The notes beneath the pieces are model-generated. The model saw only the letters and a program-made list of their open reading frames with translations. It did no database searches and was not told where the DNA came from. 5,857 nucleotides of DNA from Terriglobia bacterium (GTDB lineage Bacteria; Acidobacteriota; Terriglobia; UBA7540): the NCBI GenBank assembly GCA_030040295.1, contig JASHTZ010000182.1, forward strand, positions 1 through 5,857, in the 5' to 3' direction. The position numbers and the translations under genes are program-made. Below are positions 5,285-5,857 of this stretch, one piece after another; positions within the stretch are counted from its first letter, which is position 1, and the number at the start of each line of letters is the position of its first letter.

Positions 5285-5857
5285 TCATTTAATTGCCAAA
5301 ACCGATGCCACAGCCTTGCTGGTCGTGCTGTCATACAGCGCGTAGGTTGTGGCTTTCACCGAAGGCTGATTTAATGCGAAGCCGACGTTGCCGAAGTAGC
5401 CTGACGCGCTGTAAACCTGGCCCTCGCAGTTCGTCCATGCCTGGTAAGGAAACGGCAGGTAGGTAGCGGTTTGCACGCATTCATTGCTGCTGCCGTCTGT
5501 TCCGGTTATTGCCAGCGCCGCGAAAACGATGTCGTCAGAACCGGTCATTGAGCAGGTTGGCCCCGTCAGGGTGTTGGCGGCGGTAGAAATCGTCGTCGAA
5601 TTCGCGCAGTCGAGGCTGGCCGTACCGCTGGTTTTCCCAAACTCGTAACCGCCAACGTAATAGGTGTCTGAGGCGTTCGCCGTTAAGCTTGCAGATGTGT
5701 CCCCGGAAAGGTCCGAGGGAATGAGGCAGGCGCTTACCGCCCCCACCCCGGAAAGTGAACCCGTAAAGCCGCTGACGATGGAGCCATTGGTTCCCCCGAT
5801 GCTGCACGCGGTAAGCTCGTCTCCTACCCCTCCAACTGCGACGAACAGGAAGGCTTT
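5285..5857 (-). CDS. Probable secreted cysteine-containing protein, 5'-truncated
   Basis: I do not recognise this protein. The frame is open to the right window edge, so the GTG at 5746 is probably internal and 190 C-terminal residues are visible, ending AIK and TGA (5285-5287). Composition is rich in Ser, Thr, Ala and Gly, with few charged residues and alternating small and hydrophobic stretches (for example DDIVFAALAITG), as in beta-sandwich domains of extracellular bacterial proteins. Six cysteines (visible residues 18, 44, 84, 102, 127, 144) would suit disulfide bonds in an exported protein. The signal peptide and any enzymatic domain would lie outside the window. The segment may be one domain of a larger surface or adhesin-like protein. 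It is on the same strand as the dienelactone hydrolase but separated from it by about 590 bp including the palindromic element, so a shared transcript is unlikely. Coding status is supported by the long open frame and coherent composition. Confidence 0.65.
   Translation of the reverse strand, partial: KAFLFVAVGGVGDELTACSIGGTNGSIVSGFTGSLSGVGAVSACLIPSDLSGDTSASLTANASDTYYVGGYEFGKTSGTASLDCANSTTISTAANTLTGPTCSMTGSDDIVFAALAITGTDGSSNECVQTATYLPFPYQAWTNCEGQVYSASGYFGNVGFALNQPSVKATTYALYDSTTSKAVASVLAIK

Overview
This GC-rich window looks like part of a bacterial chromosome. It holds four complete protein genes, two genes cut by the window edges, and one conspicuous non-coding palindromic repeat. I see no rRNA, tRNA, CRISPR array or transposase gene. 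The gene types (a TPR plus thioredoxin-fold exported protein, a HAD hydrolase, a PfkB sugar kinase, a dienelactone hydrolase), the GTG start and the composite GC-rich palindromes suggest a soil-type bacterium, most likely Acidobacteriota. That assignment is a judgement from style and carries no proof; Verrucomicrobia or a related group is possible.

Layout. Positions 1-707 (+): 3' part of an adenosine deaminase family gene. Positions 741-2087 (-): exported TPR/TlpA-like thioredoxin protein, convergent with the deaminase. Positions 2088-2223: divergent intergenic region with a plausible promoter for each flanking gene and a perfect 6-bp inverted repeat between them. Positions 2224-2937 (+): HAD-superfamily hydrolase. 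Positions 2969-3853 (-): PfkB-family carbohydrate kinase, convergent with the HAD gene. Positions 3943-4692 (-): dienelactone hydrolase family protein, on the same strand and 89 bp upstream of the kinase. Positions 4693-5284: gene-free stretch of about 590 bp dominated by a 274-bp symmetric repeat (4821-5094). Positions 5285-5857 (-): C-terminal part of a cysteine-containing, Ser/Thr/Gly/Ala-rich protein, probably extracellular.

The genes do not form one obvious pathway. Deaminase, HAD hydrolase, sugar kinase and dienelactone hydrolase are small-molecule enzymes that look individually controlled. The dienelactone hydrolase and kinase could share a transcript, but the gap between them contains its own inverted repeat. 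The strongest unexplained structure is the repeat: 33-nt outer inverted repeats (28/33 matching) enclose three kinds of short hairpin module, each present once in each orientation, so the interior is itself a large nested palindrome. Its ends include CTAG on both sides, which would fit insertion of a non-autonomous element into an ACCTAGGT site.
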